Positions 21,400 through 33,384 of a stretch of DNA of 64,000 bases are shown piece after piece (within the stretch, counting starts at the first letter, position 1; each line of letters opens with the position of its first letter). The translations under genes were made by a program, and so were the position numbers. The stretch covers positions 34,559,347 through 34,623,346 of the forward strand of contig NC_071354.1 in the NCBI RefSeq assembly GCF_943734655.1. The letters are read 5' to 3'. The notes under the pieces are model-generated. The model saw only the letters and a list, made by a program, of their open reading frames with translations. It made no database searches and was not told the DNA's origin. The DNA is from Sabethes cyaneus. Lineage: Eukaryota > Arthropoda > Insecta > Diptera > Culicidae.

Positions 21400-24300
21400 A
21401 AGTTTTAACCGAATTTTTATCGCAATTTGCTCTAAAACGTTTTCGGTGAGCTTAGATAGAAATAGATATTATCAAAAGTATATTCTCGACATTTCATAAT
21501 CATTAACTTAATATCGAAAATATTTAGTGAATTTGATACTCAATTATTGATCACTTCAAAGTTTTACGCATTGCCTTGGTTACGTGTCAACAAACGAGTG
21601 AATTCGCAATTGCCATCAAAACGAATTAGAGTTTTTCCTATGAAATGATGTGCAAAATTGTGGGCAAAACCATTATTATTTCGTTCAAAAAATAAATCGG
21701 ACAGTAAGTTACACTTTCATCTGTGTCATGCAAACTTTTGTGACTGCTTGGACAAGCGTCAAAAAAATATTTTTAAAAAATCTAGTGGTAAATTTTTGTT
21801 GTGCAAAAATCTTAGTATTTTTACGTACTTTGTACTTTGACGAGCCGAAATGGAAAACTAATTTTGTGAAAAATCATAATTTACAATTAGATTATGTACA
21901 AAATTAAACCAGTTTTGCATTTTCATGGGTAAAATCAAATATCCAATACTCAGAAAAATGTTCGTATTTATTTGTACAGCCACAATTGCAAGGCAAAAGC
22001 GCGCAGAAAATAAATCGTGATCAAAAATCCAATTACATCTTCAATTTGTCAGCATTCGTTGTCGCTGCCGTGCTTCGCCCGTCCAGTTCAGCCAATTTGC
22101 TCATCAATGAAAAATGACACCGGCCGGTCTGGTCGCGTACATCGCGTTAAGTCCATGTCACATAATCGTGAACTTGGCTGATTTACACCGTTCAATTAAT
22201 CTCCAACACACCACCCCGCACGGTAGGTAGTAGGTACCACGTACTTAGCGCGACAGACCACACGCACAGGTAAATGGTGCCAGGATGAATGAATATCCCA
22301 CTAAATGGTGACATTCAGGCAGTAATACAACCGCGATGACTATTATGCCAATTATAAATAGCGTCTGAGCGTGTTACGCGAAAGCATTAATGGATCGTAA
22401 AATGCAACAACATTAATCACTGGGCTACAAAGCAAAACAAGGTATGCTTAAGGTAAGAAATTGTCATTCGAGTCGAACTCGAAGGTCCTGGAAAACAATC
22501 AACCATGTGCAGCAGCTGAAGTTGCGACAATGCGGTGACATATTAGAAGGAGGCTCATCGCCGAAGCGGCATTTGCCTGTGCATCTCTCGGGGTTAGAAA
22601 TGTCACCCTTCCTTGGTCCGAGACGGTGAGGAGTGAATACCACGGACCCACATACCTACTTGTAGGGCCTTTTATTTTTGAATGAGCGATGTGCGGACCT
22701 GCAATTGTCAAGGGCACTTGCATTGAATCAATCGATGGACGCTTCAGCATACACTCGTAGATCAAACAGGTTAACGTTTTTAATTGAATGGGACATTATG
22801 AAAGAATAACGACGTCAATGGAATTGCTTGACTACCGTAGGGCACGACCGTGTAGATTTCAGGGGCTTGGTCGACTGCAGCTAATGGCATCGGTATTAAT
22901 TGGGAACGAATGCTCTTCCATTGCAACTGCGGCACGACGACATTGGATTGAATAGTATTATGTTGAAAATGTCAATGTAACTAGGAATTTAATCAAATCC
23001 AATCATTAGAATTAAACCATGGCAACGCGACATTGCATCTTGATTGTTTCACCACTGCCTGGCCCTAAGGTTATAAATTCCCCTCGCGAAGTAACGACCG
23101 TAAAGATCGCAGACAGTCGATCTAATCGCCTCTCGGGCGAACAATCTCTCTGTGACACTTGTCACCTTCCATCCAATAACTCTCGGGCCCAGAGCGACAC
23201 TGGAAAAAATGACCCACGCCTCGACTGAACGCGCACGCCTAGTGCACACTGCAAGCCGAGGCGACATACCATAACATGTCACGGGGCTGCGCAACGTCAC
23301 GTGAATTGATTGACGTAATAATGAAAACAATTCCAAACGATCGATTGGAATTATATTGGCCATCTGGAAATCTCGGCCCGTGCAATCCACCGATATTACC
23401 CGTCCAAAATGGTAGCACCACAACTATTTCGAAATTATCCACATTTCACCGTAGATACAAATGGTTCTAACTGACAACCCAGTAAGCACGTAATCGCGCG
23501 CAAATCACCGCAAGTGATTGATCTTGATCTGTGCCTACCAGAGTGCATTGCATTGGGAGGCTGGATCAGATTTTGCCTCAGATTCCTGGGCTTGCAAATG
23601 GCTACCAGACATGGTAAATTGCCTGACTACAGGTCAGCAATCAACTTCATCGAAACCGGGTGAGTCACGATTGATACCGGTTAGATCACTGGTTGCAACT
23701 TATGATTCCCAAATGTCACATTCATTGAAAAAACGAAAACTTTTTGCTAGATTGCTTTTTCAACCGTAACAGAAATAATTGTATGGAACTTTATCAACAA
23801 TTACCACATTGGAATCTAACCGAAGTTGAAAAAGAGCAAATCTAGCGCACAAAATGCCAATTTTTACGGCACGCACATGATTTCATACTTTACCGCAGTA
23901 GAGGTTGTATGCACAAGTACAGAACGGACATGTACCTACCTACATTTTACTCTCGACAAACATTTTGTTCGTGTCATGAATACCGATCTGCCGAAATTAC
24001 CGAAACTTTTCTCATCCTATGTGCCACTTGCCATAGGAAGCAAACCGGCCGGTGGCGGGCACAGGTCAAGGCCAGTGTGGCTTCGGTCGTAGGTTTAGAA
24101 GACCATTTAATTCGGTAATAACTCCAGCACACAATAAACACACACTTCAATGGTTCGTTGGTTCAACACCAGCCGAGGCAGTTATAGTAATAGTTTTGTA
24201 CGAAATTTAGCTCCTTCCCATCTGCAATCATGGAGAAGTGTAAATTATTATTCTACCGTTATTGTATGCACGCCTTGTAATGGCTGCATGCAATTTACCG

Positions 24301-25560
24301 CTGAATAGAGCGTAACACTGGATGTTTGACCATAATCGTTGCCGCCTTTGAGTAGGCAAAGCCGTATGTCCGCAGATTGATCGTAGGCTCGCATGCAATG
24401 TTTCATTCTATCGTTTCTACCGTCAGACGTCCACTGCCGGATCGGAAGTTTTGGTCCGCAGAAACTTGCTTATATCACCGACAAACAGACATAACACTTG
24501 AAAGAAAAATCAACAAAAATGATCGTATCTCACATTTAGCCTGAACACTAGCACCATCTATGATCGACATTCCCAAATATCAAATAGCAACAGGGGTATC
24601 TACAGAGACTGCCGATTACAGAAGCGACCGGGCACCCAAAAACCGCTAAATTTTGAATCAAAACGGAGAGTTACCTTTACTTGTGTAAGAGTATCCCTCG
24701 AACGAGCAAGTACTTTTTATGAGACAATCCCCTTCTTTCGTTGAAAAGTGCCACTTTGACCAAAACGGAGACATTCCTAACTAAGCCCAAATTTGAAATG
24801 ACGGTTTAATCAGTACGAAGAATGGAAAACGAGTGTTATGTCTGTTTGACTGTGCTTATATGCTTCAGCTCAATAATTTCTAAACCGCCCTTATGTTGAT
24901 TGGAAAACTAAACATAATACATCAACTGCATCTTCTACAACAAACACAATAAATAAGTAAATAAACAAGTACAAAACCCAACTGTAGGTTTCCGAGACAA
25001 TCTATATACGTGAAGTATTTCTCCCAATTCGGTTTAAATTTTGTATAACCAGCATGACTTATATTGCTTTTATGAGCGTCTTAGAAGTATCTGGACGTTG
25101 AGAGTGGTGGAACTCTTCGTTTCAATAGTAAATTGTACTTATAATACTTGAAGGTTTGGGCCGAAGTGTCTCAAATTTTTCAGGAATTTTTGCTGTAAGC
25201 GGGTTGTTAATGAGCGAGATTTGAAGATATTTTACGGACACTCGAGCCGCGATAGGTTTGATTTCAGACGCTTAGCTTAAGTTGTATCCATTTGTAACAT
25301 TTATGTATAACTAGATCTAAGATCTAGACTAGGCTAACCAAAAGTCCCGAATTTTGCGTGATTTTCTTTTGTTGAATATTGTAATGCTTAGAGAAATTCT
25401 ACGTATAGCATTGGATATGTTCCCATAAATCTACCCGACTGTCCGGGACGTTAGAGTAAACGGGCTAAAGTCATGGAACTGTAAGTCTCTCTGGCATACT
25501 TTCGAACTTATTGAGGGCCCGCTACGGCAGACCGACTGGCAACTCGACAACACGGCAACA
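21400..25560. other. Long element-poor stretch, no gene seen
   Basis: Especially 22.0-24.5 kb is GC-balanced and shows no matches to other parts of the window. Frames of 60-124 codons on both strands (for example 23049-23423) overlap each other in several frames and match no family I recognise. Could be unique intergenic or intronic DNA with regulatory content; an exon cannot be excluded but is not supported. Confidence 0.45.
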
Positions 25561-25579
25561 CCGTTTTAATTGATGGAAG

Positions 25580-25955
25580 CAGGGCTGTGCTGCACTCAGT
25601 ACGCCTATTTTCCGAATTTAACTGTACCACCTCAGCGCAGCAAACTTCGAAAATGTTATATATGAGGCAATTATAAAGTCAATTATTATCCATAAGATTG
25701 CTGAACTATGTATTGCTCTATCCTATGTATTTACGGCGCACTCCTAGTTCACACTCGGTCTCTGCGCACCACTCAGTGTGAATTGGGAGTGCGCCATTAA
25801 TACTTAAGATAGAGCAATACTTAGTTCAGCAATCTTATGAATCATAATTGACTCTACAAATGCCCCATATATAACATTTTCGAACTTTGCTGCGCTGCGC
25901 TGAGGTGTTACAGTTGAATTGGCAAAATAGGTGCACTGAGTGCAGCACAGCCCTG
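25580..25955. mobile_element. 376-bp near-perfect palindrome / foldback element
   Basis: Begins CAGGGCTGTGCTGCACTCAG and ends with its exact reverse complement. Arms of about 180 bp stay alignable throughout (for example gattgctgaactatgtattg with caatacttagttcagcaatc) to a short loop near 25765. The CAGGG start is hAT-like, but I see no matching 8-bp target duplication. Transcription would give a very long hairpin RNA. Confidence 0.8.
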
Positions 25956-26086
25956 TGAAATGTTACATGCAAAGGGCATTGTGTGTTGCTATCTCTTTCT
26001 CATGTAGGGGTGAAGAGAGCAACTTTCAAATGGTTTTCTAGCACATTTTTTGGTACCTGTCAAAATTAACAGTTTGGTACCTATTA

Positions 26087-26664
26087 GAAATGGTCGGGTC
26101 TCGGGTTTTCAGACCCGAAACCCGAAAAAACCGGGTCGGGCTTGATACTTTTACCAGGTGTCGGGTTCCACAGTAAACCACATATCGTATATCAATGTAT
26201 GAAAATCATCTTAAATATCTGTAAACAAAATCTAAGTCGCACACAAAGCTTATTAAATTACACCCTAGTTTATAATCAATCGTACAAAATGATGACAGCT
26301 GATTCACATACGATTTTCATCACAGAGTTGTATAGCATTATGGAACTAATCATTTTGAGTCGGATCTCATCGTATACAAATAGTCATTAATGTGAATTGT
26401 TTACACATAATTTGCAGTACGTATATCGCCTCCAAAATAGTACGCATAAGCTGATTTCGTGCAACTAATGCGATTTTTCTAGATATATATATCAGTATAT
26501 ATTTCTTATTTGTTACTTTGATATACGTACGAAAATGTTAGCTGGGTCGGGTCGGGTTCGGATTTGGCCAAAAAAAAATATTCGGGTTCGGGTCGGGTTC
26601 GGGCTCAGCGAAAAAAATAAGTCCGGGTTTCGGGTTTGGGTAATGAGAAACCGAACCATCTCCA
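26087..26664. mobile_element. TIR element with GGGTTCGGGT-rich ends
   Basis: Left gaaatggtcgggtctcgggt and right (reverse-complemented) gagatggttcggtttctcat are imperfect inverted termini, each followed by CCCGAAACCC-type repeats. At 26545-26630 the unit GGTTCGGGTCGGGTTCGGG alternates with aaaaaaata blocks. The interior frame at 26142-26390 resembles nothing known. Confidence 0.55.
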
Positions 26665-26912
26665 CATTCAGTTCATGTAAAAGTATAATTTTAACATAAT
26701 AAAATAAGCAGTATTTTAATGATTTTTAGTACGACTCAGATATCATGGATTGGATCATGTCATAACTGCGCCCAAACTACTGATTGGATGGACTGACAGA
26801 AGACTAGAATTGTCGCTATCATAAATTATTGGTTTCTATTCCGATTTCCAAAAAGTTTCGTGCCTTCGGAATAGTTCTAAGTTTAGCTGACTACACTAAA
26901 CATACCGTGAAG

Positions 26913-27049
26913 TAGAGCTGTCACAAATACAGATATATGTGCATGCATAAATTTGGGACCCATCAGATCAAGAAAATAAAATACTCCGGAGAAAACGGTA
27001 GGGTCCCAAATTTATGCATGCACAAATATCTGTTTTTATGGCAGCTCTG
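26913..27049. mobile_element. 137-bp hAT-like MITE with 8-bp target duplication
   Basis: Termini TAGAGCTGTC and (reverse-complemented) CAGAGCTGCC. Long arms: gtgcatgcataaatttggga pairs with tcccaaatttatgcatgcac. Flanked by CCGTGAAG at 26905-26912 and again at 27050-27057. An 8-bp duplication with a YAGAGCTG start fits the hAT superfamily. No coding capacity. Confidence 0.88.
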
Positions 27050-27659
27050 CCGTGAAGGGGTCATTTGACCCATTGCTTTTTTGGTTCATTTTCACGGCGT
27101 TATTACATAATTCTGTTTAGCTACTTTTATTCGAAAATATATTTAAAACATAATGCAAAGTTTGGTCCTCTACTATTTCTTTTTTTATCGAGAAAAATGT
27201 TAACGCTAATCTATTGATAATCGCTAGATTTCCGGTCTTCTCGCGAAAAATATTCGAAGAGTGAAGTCGGTATATCCCTTTTATGTTTGCTACCTTTAAA
27301 TTAAACTAAGGTGCTAGTGCTTTAGACAACTAGCTTTCGGCTATTAGATACCGGTATAACATAATGAAACTAGATCCAAGCATTTCAAAATAATTTTTCA
27401 TGTAAATTTTTCTATTCGCTTTTTACAGGTTTCATAGAAAACTTAAGAGATATTCCCGCGAAAAGTAAAAGAAACGATTCTAGTGTATACCTTAATGTTT
27501 AGAATTTTCAATTCAGTTCCAAACGAAATAGAAGGATGAAAAAAACCTAAAATTTCAAATGAATTTTAGAGCTCGAACGTTATAGAGAATACGAAAAGAA
27601 AACTGCCGAGATTTAAATCGAGGTGTGAGTTTTATGAAAATTAATATAAAATTCAAGTT

Positions 27660-27892
27660 CAGGGCGGGATCAAATTTAACATAATATAAAAGTTCGGGTT
27701 CGGATTTAGCGAAATTTAGCGAAAAAAATAAATCCGGGTTCGGGTCGGGTTCGGGTTTGACTGAAAATAAAATTTCGGGTTCGGGTCGGGCCCGAGTTTG
27801 ACCAAAAATAAAAATTCAGGTTCGAGTCGGGTCCGGGTTTGACAGCAAAAAAATTTTCGGGCTTGGAAAATATGAAACCCGACCATCTCTAG
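27660..27892. repeat. GGGTTCGGGT minisatellite, about 40-bp units
   Basis: Four to five units of the form GGTTCGGGTCGGGTTCGGGT followed by ttgac-aaaaataaaatt. It ends gaaacccgaccatctct, the same terminus as the 26087-26664 element, so it is probably the right part of a second copy whose left end is lost. The minus-strand frame at 27716-27910 (repeated FYFQSNPNP-type peptides) is an artefact of it. Confidence 0.65.
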
Positions 27893-28057
27893 TACATATG
27901 CATGGGACAACGAAAATGTACGAATTTGACAGCTACTTCACCCCGTTGTAACATGCTTCATAGACTGTGAACCATTTCGCGAAATTTTTAACTTTTTGGT
28001 TAAAATTTAACAGTTCGATGGTTTTTCGAAAATAACCCTGCTCGGGAGCATGGTTAT

Positions 28058-28910
28058 CCCAAGTAACCAAGAGTTCGAATAATGGTGTCTAACAAGGATT
28101 AAACAGCTTTATGTATATCAATCTATAACTTGCTAAGCAGCGTCACTTTTAAGTAATTAACCGAACTTTCAAGCTGTCTTGGGTTCACTGCATAGAACGC
28201 TAAGCAGCTTCGAAATAAACTGTCAAAAACTAAGAAAAAACAAATTTAGCAGCACTTTTATGTTCTATTTTTATACTTCTACCTAACTTCTATATTCGTT
28301 GCATTTGCCTGCTGCTGTTGGGTTTGAACCCGGGTGCTCCGCGTTGTAAACCTATACCGATCCACTGCGTCACCTTTGTCGTATACAAGCGATGTGAATT
28401 TTGCCAATGAGTTGTTAAGTAAAAGTTCGATTTAGAACTTGCAGCAGCTTTATGCAACGCGAGTTAATTATAGAACATAAAGTTTGGAACCAGGCTATTA
28501 ACTGTAGTAGTGAGATACCGACAGCATATGCTACACAACACAATAATGAAGAGCTTTACATTCTAATTTATATTTGTAATTAGAAATGTGCGAGGATTAA
28601 ATTTATTCAAGTGAAATAAAAATTAATCTCCAATAGTTTCAGGTTCTGCTGGTTTGATCACCAGAAATATAAACAAAAAAGCAACACGCAGAACTTGTTA
28701 GCAACTAAAGTTACTTCAGAACTTCATATAGCATCCTAATAGCTTTGAAGTATCTATGAAGTACTCGCAGCACTTCTTAAAGCATTTAGTTCCACATATA
28801 CTTGATATACACTACTAATCAGCGTGAAAGTTCCACGGAACTGAATCTGAACTAATTATGAACTTTCGAGTTCGCGTGTCAAGTAATATTCGAACTTTTG
28901 GTTGCTTGGG
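28058..28910. mobile_element. 853-bp TIR element nested in the preceding one
   Basis: Termini CCCAAGTAACCAAGAGTTCG and (reverse-complemented) CCCAAGCAACCAAAAGTTCG, both continuing AATA. TAT flanks both sides (28055-28057 and 28911-28913), a possible 3-bp target duplication. The first six bases match the 108-bp MITE at 20289. It contains a tRNA-like stretch on the minus strand. Confidence 0.7.
28312..28380 (-). other. tRNA-like sequence (pol III promoter boxes) inside a TIR element
   Basis: On the minus strand, TGACGCAGTGGA resembles a tRNA A box. About 30 nt on, GGGTTCAAACCC is an exact B-box/T-arm palindrome (28320-28331). No matching acceptor stem, so it is not scored as a tRNA gene; a SINE head or tRNA-derived insert is likelier. 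Confidence 0.45.
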
Positions 28911-29622
28911 TATAGTTTTGACCAAGGTTTTGACAGTTCGATGGTTCGCTTCAGAGCCAATGAGATATGCACAGGTGAGGAAGAGAGCTTCGACGTGTTT
29001 CACTGATTTTTCGTTGGATTTTTTTTGCATTGGTATGGATGCTTATCGCATAATAAATTTGTTCAAACAACCCGGGTTGCCATGAGATGAATTTTATCTA
29101 TCAAATAAAAGCAAATCAACATTAAAAATTCATCCAATTTTAACTCGAACAGAATAAACAATATTTTCATCCTCACCTTATAGGCTCTCATTGAACAAAA
29201 AACAACTATCAATACGTCAAATATGAAATGGTTCGCATTCTGAACTGATTTTAACCACTCGAGGAGAAATAACCATCAAACTGTCAAATTTTAACTAAAA
29301 AGTTAAAAATTTCGCGAAATGGTTCACAGCCATAATTTCCGTTAGAGAATCGCCCAAAAAATCCTGCATTTTTGAAACGGGAATGAAAAAGTGTTAGTTT
29401 TGACGGTATTTTGGTGATAAAACAACACAACAAACGGGGAAAACGCATTTTTTCGTTGTTCTGTCACCAGTGAGTGGTTTTCGCTTTTCGGACAACGTCA
29501 GGTAGACTGCAAACCTGAATAAAGAAGAGGTTGTGAAAGGTAATTTTTTGGTTAATGTTCTAGGTATAGGGTATAATATTGGATGCTATTTTCCGATTAT
29601 GATTTGGGTGCTTTTTCCCCCA

Positions 29623-29640
29623 TTTTTTTTTTTTTTTTTT
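29623..29640. repeat. T18 homopolymer
   Basis: A run of 18 T residues following ccccca. No element end is recognisable beside it. Confidence 0.7.
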
Positions 29641-29747
29641 GAGATTTTAGAGCATTTTGTCTCTTTTTGAATGAAGTGAGCTTGAAGTATTTTATTCAAA
29701 AATATCCATGCATTGAGCTGGTCGGGTGATAAAAAAAATTTAAAAAA

Positions 29748-30075
29748 TTTGGTACGTTCATTGTGTAATAAAACATATGGTTCGGTACGACCATAGATGA
29801 ACTAAACGGTTCGGTACGACCATTGATGTGTAGAAAGAGGCAGTACAATCATTGTTGAATGAAGTATACGGTTCGGTACGACCATAGACTATCAAAACGG
29901 TTCGACCATTTGAAAGTGAATTGATTTGGTGCGATCATTGTTGAATGAAGTGTATTGTTTGGCACGACCATAGTTAAATGAAAAGATATAGATCGATAAG
30001 ACCATAGACGAATGAAATAACTTGATTCGACCGTTGATAAATAAAATGGTTTTGTACGATCATTGTTGAAAAATA
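29748..30075 (+). repeat. GGTTCGGTACGACCATAG minisatellite, about 9 units
   Basis: Degenerate units of about 30-42 bp. The core ggttcggtacgaccata-g is followed by a variable atgaat-gaagta spacer. The best-preserved cores are near 29780, 29808, 29872 and 29960. No coding. Confidence 0.75.
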
Positions 30076-30206
30076 GCTTTATTTAGTGTGAATCAAGCTC
30101 CAAATTATCTACTAAAGTAATTGTACAGGTTTAAGCTTTTGGTAAATTTGGATTTTTGGCAGATAAAATGATACATCCATTTTAAACTGATTTTGAAAGC
30201 TGTAGG

Positions 30207-30653
30207 CAGGGCCCTACAACGTCACCTTCAATTGCATAGTGTCACTCAACAATGAAGCATTGAAGCTTCGGTTTCTACAGAAGCAGCACCGCTTCAGTTT
30301 CAAACTAGCTTCAGTCAGCGTCAATGAAACGGGTCTCACTTCGTCATGAATAGCGGTTTCAACTTTTCATTTGTACTTTTCTATCAAATATTCAGAAGAA
30401 GGCCAGCAACCATGAATGCAAATGAATTGAATTTGAGTAACAATTGCTACAATGCAACGCATATTAAAGTTAACCTTGTCAATGTCGACAAATCGTGTCT
30501 GACTTTCTGCCGTCGTCAATTGAAACAGCCACCAACTTCAACTGAAGCTTGTTTGAAACGTTCAGTCAACAAATGATGCAAGTCACTTCATGTATGAAGC
30601 GAAAGTAAGAGAAAGTCCGTTTCATTTCTTTGTTTCGACGATGCCGGGCGCTG
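30207..30653. mobile_element. 447-bp hAT-like non-autonomous element
   Basis: Termini CAGGGCCCTACAACGTC and (reverse-complemented) CAGCGCCCGGCATCGTC. Flanks gctgtagg (30199-30206) and gctgtaag (30654-30661) are an 8-bp target duplication with one mismatch. The interior has repeated gaagc/gcttc phrases. The frame at 30346-30576 (76 codons) resembles nothing known and is taken as chance. Confidence 0.8.
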
Positions 30654-31014
30654 GCTGTAAGTTAACCTATAGTGAACCCTTTACCTATAATAAACCTTGG
30701 GTACAAGTGTGGCGTTTACTAGCTTGTACTGCTTATTGGGAGCTTTGCCCAAAGTTAAACGCGGTCTAAAGGAAACACCGCGCTAGAACTGCTGCCAGAA
30801 TGTTGTAAACAAACGTGTTGTTTACATAATTGTGTTGCCACAAGCAACTAAAACTTTATGGTTTCTGTGTAATTTCTTCCAATAACATCACAATCGAAAG
30901 ATGGAACTTTCGCCATTTATTTTTATATGAGCCGTTCCGAATTATAGCGGTCTATAAACCATTTCTAACGAAAATGAGTTTTTGGCATAAATCGTATCCT
31001 TTTACATAGAGGGT

Positions 31015-31215
31015 ATGAAATGGGGAAGGCAAATGAGGAAGCGTCCAACATAGCTCCAGCCATCCCAAGCCCCTACCTAGCGGCTCCACGTGGCCTTACC
31101 CGGGTAATGCTCTATTGAGTAGCCAAGCTAGGAGGTGCGATGATGGGCGGTTCCCGGCTGGCTGATCTCAAAACTGCGGGTTTGGATGACGGCTGAGCCA
31201 CACGCCCTTGTTAGT
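31015..31215. repeat. GC-rich interspersed repeat fragment, probably retroelement UTR
   Basis: A GC-rich block (cctacctagcggctccacgt, ggccttacccgggtaatgct, gatgggcggttcccggctgg) standing out sharply from AT-rich flanks. I recall similar text as dispersed in mosquito genomes, so I read it as a retrotransposon UTR or SINE piece. Low certainty on class. Confidence 0.4.
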
Positions 31216-31475
31216 AGGTAAGCTTAACATAAGTTATTTTAATTATTTGTTTCGTGTTAGCTCATGGAGCAAGCACCTCCTACTGTACAGTGAAAACTCG
31301 AGCCGAAGAACGTTTAAATAATGCTCATGGATACCAGAAGAAAAATTAAATTAATAATGGAAGCACACATGTAAACTCAAATGATGCAACTCTATTCCAT
31401 TCGAAGGACTGCTGGTGAGATTGTTCTATTTTTGTCCATATATCTTCATATAATGTATATTCATATAACACATAT

Positions 31476-33373
31476 AACCGATCAGGAGGACCTAACAAAA
31501 TTATAACAGATCTTGTTATCTTGTTATCAAATTTTCTAACAACAGTTGTTATTAATTTGATATATTTGATCATATTATAACAACCGTTGATATAAATTAG
31601 CCTACGTAAGTGGTTAAAATATCAAAAATTATAACTAAACTGCATCTAATTAATACCTGATTCATAACAAACCATGTAATGACTTTATCTTAATTGTAAC
31701 ACATTGTGTTAAAAGTTAATTATCAACATTTCAAGATATTCCAAAAATAACACAGCTAATAAAGATATATTAGCAAGTATTAGTAAGGCTTATACAAATT
31801 TGAAAAAAAGTTTATGTCATCCCCCCCTTTGAAAATTTTCGAAATGTGAAGGGGCAAAAAATAAAGTGTCATATTAGTCTGTTGCATTTTTCAGTGACAA
31901 GCGGATTTTTTCACAGTTCAATGAGTTTACATCTCTAAATTATCCAATATGTGCAAAGTTATAGTTATCTCGTTAGTCTCGATCAACTTTCTTTCACCAA
32001 CTAAGCTTTCTGATTCTGCTGCAAGTCACAGGCAACTATTGTGCTTAATCTTTAAGTGCCCGACGTCGAAAATTGGGGTGCTTGCAATCAGACTTTCGGC
32101 TTGATTCCATTTTAATTTACCTTGTTTTAAAAGAATTAGATGGAGGCAACAATCAATTAAACAATATATTAATGAAATTTGGTACCGCTTTTGACGGAGA
32201 TATTCCGATTTTTGAATTGCAGTGTGATTATTTTTTTCCCTCAAAAGTGTTAGATAAGATAAAAATAGAAACACAATTTTTCGGGTTTTCGGGGTTCAAA
32301 ATTGGTCGTTTTACTCCGTAATGTCCAAGTAACTACCCTAATTTTGGAGGTTGGGGACGTAAAACTCAACGATACAGTTTTTACCATTCATTGGATGCGT
32401 GCAGCATGCAGGATGTCACTGAACTGTTCGAAACTTGAAATTTTCGAAACGGTGTGCATCCTTAATATACAAAGGAGAGATCTGATATTCATGACTAAAA
32501 GGTTGACCAAGAAACGTGAATAGCTTCACAGATTTGTTTTCTTAAAACATGTCGATAGCACAGCATAAGTGTTCCAAGTAATAAAGTGGCAGGGACCTAA
32601 ACTGCCATTTTCACACTATGGTTACATTACGATACTATGTCGTGGTTACCGAGTTCTGAACTAGTAAGTAACACGGATTAATAAAAATTATTATTATTAA
32701 AAAAGCAAGGTAACTAACGGAGGTTCAAAACAAAATTCAAATGAAGGTCAAGTTATACGTTTGTGGCTCTCTAAGGTGATCCTGTGGCACTCCACTATTA
32801 TCAAACTGCTTCATCTCTACCATGATGCTTACTTTATGTGCTTGGGTCGAAAAATTTTGAAGTTTGAAAGGCTTGAACTAAAATTTAAGTACTGTACAAA
32901 ATATTTGTAATAAAATTTTAATAATATGGAAAAATAAACGCTGGTTTCTTCTCTTTTGTTTGGTTATTGAAGGTTTAATGTTATTATTTTTGTCTTGCCC
33001 CGCCCTCTTTAACAATATTTTGAGACCAGGACATAAACTTTTTTTCAAATTTGTATAAGCCTAACTGTGAAGTGACGTATTTAATATACTTTTAAAATGA
33101 TGATGGTAATTAAAATAAGTTTTGCAAGTAACATATTTTGTTATAAAAGTAATTTGCAAGTAACATAATTTGTTATTAAAGCGAAATGTGTCATTCTTAG
33201 TGGTGGAATCTATATAGCTCATTCATAACTCAATGTGCTATTTGTATCTGAATCTGTTACAAACTTGAATTTGCTTCCTAATTAGTTTATTTTCGATTTG
33301 TAACATAATATGTTAAAAATATCAAAAAGTGTTATAAAACAGATATAATCTTGTTATGGCCTCCTGATCGGGT
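31476..33373. mobile_element. 1.9-kb TIR element (AACCCGATCAGGAGG ends), non-coding
   Basis: Left aaccgatcaggaggacctaa and right reverse-complemented aacccgatcaggaggccata, both followed by acaa. The interior is AT-rich with repeated ttgttat and gtaacata phrases (31500-31700, 33110-33350). Frames at 32026-32523 are unrecognised. Its right end abuts the first readable codons of the DD37E transposase relic. The transposase's N-terminal part is not seen left of the element, so simple insertion does not explain the junction. Confidence 0.6.
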
Positions 33374-33384
33374 TACTATAAGCG

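Larger units (their letters stand above)
27965..29329. mobile_element. TIR element (CTGTGAACCATTTCGCG ends) carrying a nested element
   Basis: Left ctgtgaaccatttcgcgaaa and the right end reverse-complemented are identical over that stretch. They stay similar for about 75 bp (tttttaactttttngttaaaa, tttnacagttngatgg). Without the nested element at 28058-28910 it would be about 510 bp. No coding. No clear target duplication, so the class is open. Confidence 0.7.

Noticed and set aside
28312..28380. Functional tRNA gene on the minus strand
   Set aside because: A and B boxes are present but the acceptor and anticodon stems do not pair, and it lies inside a TIR element.
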